Below, in pieces: positions 61,269 to 64,000 of a DNA stretch of 64,000 nt (positions are counted from its first letter, which is position 1; every line of letters starts with the position of its first letter). A program made the position numbers and the translations under genes. The stretch lies in the NCBI RefSeq assembly GCF_009796825.1, contig NZ_CP047030.1:806001-870000 (forward strand), read 5' to 3'. The DNA is from Algibacter sp. L3A6 (GTDB lineage: Bacteria; Bacteroidota; Bacteroidia; Flavobacteriales; Flavobacteriaceae). Under the pieces are notes generated by a model, which was given only the letters and a program-made list of their open reading frames with translations, ran no database searches and was not told the origin of the DNA.

Positions 61269-61760
61269 ATGACTTTAAAACAATTTGGCTTCATTTTAGT
61301 TATAGGTTTTACCGTATTATCCCTTTCTAATTGTAAAGATAAAGCTAAGGTAATCACTCAAACCGAAGTGCTTTTCACTAAAGAAGGCGAGCTAACTATT
61401 ACCAAAGCGAATGATTCTAAAGTAGTTTTAGATATTGAAATAGCTGACACCGATTTTGATATCCAAACCGGATTGATGTATCGAAACTCCATGAAAACAA
61501 ACCAAGGTATGCTCTTTGTTTTTGATGATGTCACCGAGCGTTATTTCTACATGAAGAATACAAAAATAGCATTAGACCTTATTTATATTAATGAGAATAA
61601 AACTATTGTAAGTTTTCAGAAGAATGCAAAGCCATTTGATGAAACTTCTTTACCGTCTAATGCGCCAGCAAAATACGTTTTAGAAGTTAACGCTAGCTTA
61701 GTCGATATTTGGGAACTTTCTGTTGGAGATTCTATTGATTACAGTGAGATTTCGAAGTAA
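61269..61760 (+). CDS. DUF192 lipoprotein
   Basis: The 163-residue precursor has a lipobox ending at Cys22 (VLSLSNC). The DUF192 core is GLMYRNSMKTNQGMLFVFDD, FYMKNTKIALDLIYINENK and APAKYVLEVNASLVDIWELS. DUF192 proteins are small beta-barrel-like domains of unknown function, often exported. It is likely co-transcribed with lgt, which would lipidate it. Confidence 0.9.
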   Translation: MTLKQFGFILVIGFTVLSLSNCKDKAKVITQTEVLFTKEGELTITKANDSKVVLDIEIADTDFDIQTGLMYRNSMKTNQGMLFVFDDVTERYFYMKNTKIALDLIYINENKTIVSFQKNAKPFDETSLPSNAPAKYVLEVNASLVDIWELSVGDSIDYSEISK

Positions 61761-61801
61761 AAAAGATAAAAACAGTTTACATAAAACCTCTTCTAGGTCA
61801 T

Positions 61802-61839
61802 AAAAAAAGCATAAGATTAAATATCTTATGCTTTTTTTT
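61802..61839. terminator. Bidirectional terminator between DUF192 and NUDIX genes
   Basis: AGCATAAGAT and ATCTTATGCT pair around a short loop, flanked by A7 and T8 runs, and serve the two convergent genes. Confidence 0.9.
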
Positions 61840-61864
61840 ATATCTCAAGTATTCAAATTTCAAC

Positions 61865-62446
61865 CTAAAACAATAATTTTATATTGGCATAAGAATTCTC
61901 TAACGCCTTAGCTATTTTCTTTTTACCTAACCATTTTACCTTGGTAATACCTTCCTTTTTTTGAGGTTTAAGTTCGCCCGTAAAGCTAGTTTTCATTTCA
62001 AACCAATACGTGATTTTTATTTTGTATCGACCATTTCTTTTAAAAATATGATACGTGGTTTCCAGCGGTCTCACAATTTCTAAACCTTCTACTTTGGTCT
62101 CTTCTTCAACTTCACGAATTGCCGTTTCCTCAATGGTTTCGTTGCCTTCCGCCTTTCCTTTAGGTAAATCCCATTTATCATTTCTAAAAATAAACAGCAC
62201 TTTTCCTTCATCATTATACACCTTTCCACCACCAGCAATTACATTGGGTAACTTCTTTAAAAACTTAGAAAGCAGCTTACTTTCATTTTTATGTGTAAGC
62301 CTTACTTCTTGTAAATTGGTTCTGTTCAACTTCCGTATGGCGCGATACAAACCTACTCGTTTTAGTTTATAAGTTTTGTAACCTTCGCCCTTCTCGGTGT
62401 TGGTTGTTAAAGTTATTGGTTTATTGTTTACAAAAATCTTGTGCAT
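61865..62446 (-). CDS. NUDIX hydrolase
   Basis: The 193-residue protein has a NUDIX box of the form GKAEGNETIEETAIREVEEE in its middle, preceded by LFIFRNDKWDLPKGK, with an N-terminal extension of about 65 residues. NUDIX enzymes hydrolyse nucleoside diphosphate derivatives; the TYHIFKRNGRYKIKITYWFE region does not define the substrate. It is divergent from pyrE across a 129-bp AT-rich region. Confidence 0.92.
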   Translation of the reverse strand: MHKIFVNNKPITLTTNTEKGEGYKTYKLKRVGLYRAIRKLNRTNLQEVRLTHKNESKLLSKFLKKLPNVIAGGGKVYNDEGKVLFIFRNDKWDLPKGKAEGNETIEETAIREVEEETKVEGLEIVRPLETTYHIFKRNGRYKIKITYWFEMKTSFTGELKPQKKEGITKVKWLGKKKIAKALENSYANIKLLF

Positions 62447-62575
62447 GGTTAGATTTGATTTAATGATATGGTAAAAATATCATTTTTACTCACAATCTGC
62501 TTATTGTTGAAAAAAAATATTTTTATTCCATTTACAACTTCAGAATAAAAGCAAATTTATACGTAATTTTACGGC

Positions 62576-63220
62576 ATGATATTCAACAAAGACACCGCTA
62601 AAAAAACTGCCGAAGTTTTATTGCAAGTTCATGCAATAAAATTAAGTCCAAAAGAACCTTTTACTTGGGCTTCTGGCTGGAAATCACCAATTTATTGCGA
62701 CAATCGTATTATTTTATCGTATCCAGCGATACGTAATTACGTGCGCGAAACCATGGCTAAACATATTGAAAACCAATACGGAAAACCAGATGCTATTGCA
62801 GGAGTAGCTACAGGAGCGATTGGTATAGGTATGCTAGTTGCCGAATACTTAGGGCTTCCGTTTATTTATGTTAGACCAGATGCAAAAGGGCACGGCCGTA
62901 AAAACCAAATTGAAGGTTTTATTGAAGGCGGACAAAGTGTTGTTGTGGTCGAAGATTTAATAAGCACAGGAAAAAGCAGTTTAAACGCTGTAAAAGCTTT
63001 AAAAGAAGCTAAAGTAAATGTAAAAGGCATGGTTGCTATTTTTACTTACGGATTTGATGTCGCTACAAAAAACTTTGCAGAAGAAGGCGTTACATTAAAT
63101 ACATTAAGTAATTACGAGAATTTACTTGAGCAAGCGCTAGACACTAATTACATTTCTGAAAAGGAATTAAAAACCTTATCGGAATGGAATTCCAATCCTA
63201 GTGAATGGAACGCTATTTGA
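62576..63220 (+). CDS. pyrE: Orotate phosphoribosyltransferase
   Basis: The 214-residue protein has FTWASGWKSPIYCDNRIILS, YVRPDAKGHGRKNQIEG with the catalytic loop, and the PRPP-binding signature VVVVEDLISTGKSSLNA. It makes orotidine 5'-monophosphate from orotate and PRPP in pyrimidine synthesis. TAATTTTA lies 6 bp before the ATG and resembles a weak -7 motif, again close to the start codon. It is followed by an SRPBCC protein. Confidence 0.96.
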   Translation: MIFNKDTAKKTAEVLLQVHAIKLSPKEPFTWASGWKSPIYCDNRIILSYPAIRNYVRETMAKHIENQYGKPDAIAGVATGAIGIGMLVAEYLGLPFIYVRPDAKGHGRKNQIEGFIEGGQSVVVVEDLISTGKSSLNAVKALKEAKVNVKGMVAIFTYGFDVATKNFAEEGVTLNTLSNYENLLEQALDTNYISEKELKTLSEWNSNPSEWNAI

Positions 63221-63247
63221 TATAAAATACGTGTACTGTAAAATATG

Positions 63248-63270
63248 ATAGCTTTTTAGAAGCTATTTTA
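63248..63270 (+). terminator. Weak hairpin between pyrE and the SRPBCC gene
   Basis: ATAGCTT and AAGCTAT pair with a 5-nt loop followed by TTTATAG. It may attenuate read-through from pyrE. Confidence 0.4.
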
Positions 63271-63298
63271 TAGTCTAACGAAAAAAAAACATAATACA

Positions 63299-63694
63299 AT
63301 GAATTTAGAATCCCCAAAAGTTAACGTTACTAAATCGCCTCAAGAAGTTTTCAACTTTTTAGAAGATATAAAAAACTTTAAATCTTTAATGCCTGAAAAC
63401 ATTAGCAAGTTCGAAGTTTTGGACGACGACAAATTTCTTTTTGCTTTAAAAGGCATGCCAGAAATTGTTTTAAAAAAGAAAGAGGTTATCCCTCCAAATA
63501 AAATTGTTTTAGGTGCCGCAGGCGGAAAACTCGATTTTTCTTTAATTGGAAATATTGTTGAAACTGCAGATGGTAACAGCGAAGTACAATTAGAATTTGC
63601 TGGTGATTTTAACCCAATGATGGCCATGATGATTAAAGGCCCAATCACAAAATTTATTGAAACTCTTGCTACAAATATGCCAAAAGCTATTTAA
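63299..63694 (+). CDS. SRPBCC-family (START-like) protein
   Basis: The 131-residue protein has the START-like pattern: SPQEVFNFLEDIKNFKSLMPENI at the N-terminus, beta strands ending in LQFAGDFNPMM-like text, and a long C-terminal helix (IKGPITKFIETLATNMPKAI). These domains bind hydrophobic ligands, but the ligand here is unknown. It follows pyrE and converges on birA; the two stop codons overlap by a few bases. Confidence 0.85.
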   Translation: MNLESPKVNVTKSPQEVFNFLEDIKNFKSLMPENISKFEVLDDDKFLFALKGMPEIVLKKKEVIPPNKIVLGAAGGKLDFSLIGNIVETADGNSEVQLEFAGDFNPMMAMMIKGPITKFIETLATNMPKAI

Positions 63695-64000
63695 TACAAC
63701 AGTGAAATTTCTTTTAAATCAAAGGTTTTTATAATTTCATCTTCTAGCAATACCACTAATTTGCCTTCAGGAGAAGTTCCTTTTATAAAACCAGAAAACA
63801 TAGAACCTTCAGCATCTTTAAATGTTGAAGGTTTATTTTTTCGAAACAAATTGGCTTCATATTCTTTTTTCAGGACTTTGAAGTCTCCTGTTTCTAAAAT
63901 TCCGAAGTAATATTCTAAATTTAAAACTAGAGCAACCAACACTTCATCCAAAACAAAAACTCTACCCGATATTGATTTTAACGACGATGCTTTTGTTAAA
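63691..64000 (-). CDS. birA: Biotin--[acetyl-CoA-carboxylase] ligase, C-terminal part
   Basis: The frame is open to the right edge, so the 5' part is missing. The visible 103 residues (about 33% of a typical BirA) include KASSLKSISGRVFVLDEVLV and the C-terminal beta domain EGSMFSGFIKGTSPEGKLVV followed by IIKTFDLKEISLLY, which matches the end of the biotin protein ligase catalytic and C-terminal domains. BirA attaches biotin to the carboxyl carrier protein. The assignment rests on the C-terminal pattern and on its place beside an SRPBCC and pyrE gene, a common arrangement in this family. Confidence 0.8.
   Translation of the reverse strand, partial: LTKASSLKSISGRVFVLDEVLVALVLNLEYYFGILETGDFKVLKKEYEANLFRKNKPSTFKDAEGSMFSGFIKGTSPEGKLVVLLEDEIIKTFDLKEISLLY

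Noticed and set aside
63340..63648. 102-codon minus-strand ORF
   Set aside because: Antisense to the SRPBCC gene and not continuous with birA.

Overview
The window looks like a chromosomal segment of a marine-type member of the Flavobacteriaceae (Bacteroidota). The DNA is AT-rich and Shine-Dalgarno sites are scarce. Many genes are preceded by the Bacteroidota -7 promoter motif TAnnTTTG. Family markers include the gliding lipoprotein GldI, DUF5683, DUF5684, DUF6122, a rhomboid with a C-terminal DUF6576-like tail, and a giant secreted adhesin. No rRNA, tRNA, CRISPR array, insertion sequence or prophage was recognised.

Region 1 (1-15181, minus strand) is a single open frame of at least 5060 codons whose 3' end lies beyond the left edge. 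It encodes a giant secreted adhesin-like protein: signal peptide, an N-terminal IgGFc-binding-like region, DUF11-type domains, PKD-like domains, 18 near-identical 78-residue HYR-like units flanked by five divergent ones, and a second long DUF11-type array with Asp-rich linkers. The many short plus-strand ORFs in this region are shadows of the repeats.

Region 2 (15483-20875, minus) is a four-gene operon (exported protein of unknown function, membrane protein, histidine kinase, NarL-type response regulator), followed by a gene for an exported 831-residue coiled-coil protein built on a 34-36 residue repeat.

Region 3 (21009-28607) holds a small unknown protein, a xylose operon (xylR-xylB-xylA), and a redox cluster: TlpA-like and AhpC/TSA-like thioredoxin-fold proteins and two rhodaneses. 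A MarR regulator is divergent from this cluster; its likely operator overlaps its own promoter.

Region 4 (28693-36012, plus) is a full tryptophan operon. It opens with a leader peptide containing three consecutive Trp codons and an attenuator terminator, then trpE, trpG, trpD, trpC, a single ORF carrying TrpF and TrpB together, and trpA.

Region 5 (36070-64000) is a conserved housekeeping stretch: ndh, trmL, parA-parB-DUF5683-dapB-lepB, a TPR-AAA ATPase with a TPR membrane partner coupled to WbqC and DUF6122 genes, an EEP-family hydrolase, mutL with two rhomboids, ribH, a TPR protein, recF, a DciA-like DUF721 protein, two cold-shock genes, ndk, a PhoD-like phosphatase, nrnA, gldI, a cyclophilin-FKBP lipoprotein, lgt, a DUF192 lipoprotein, NUDIX, pyrE, an SRPBCC protein and the 3' part of birA.

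Four copies of one small palindromic intergenic element (78-98 bp, ends GCGTTAGGGATTG and GGTAACGCCC) are scattered through the window. Three of them sit inside operons. These elements, the trp leader, the TrpF-TrpB join, the homogenised adhesin array and the AAA/TPR pair are the most interesting observations.
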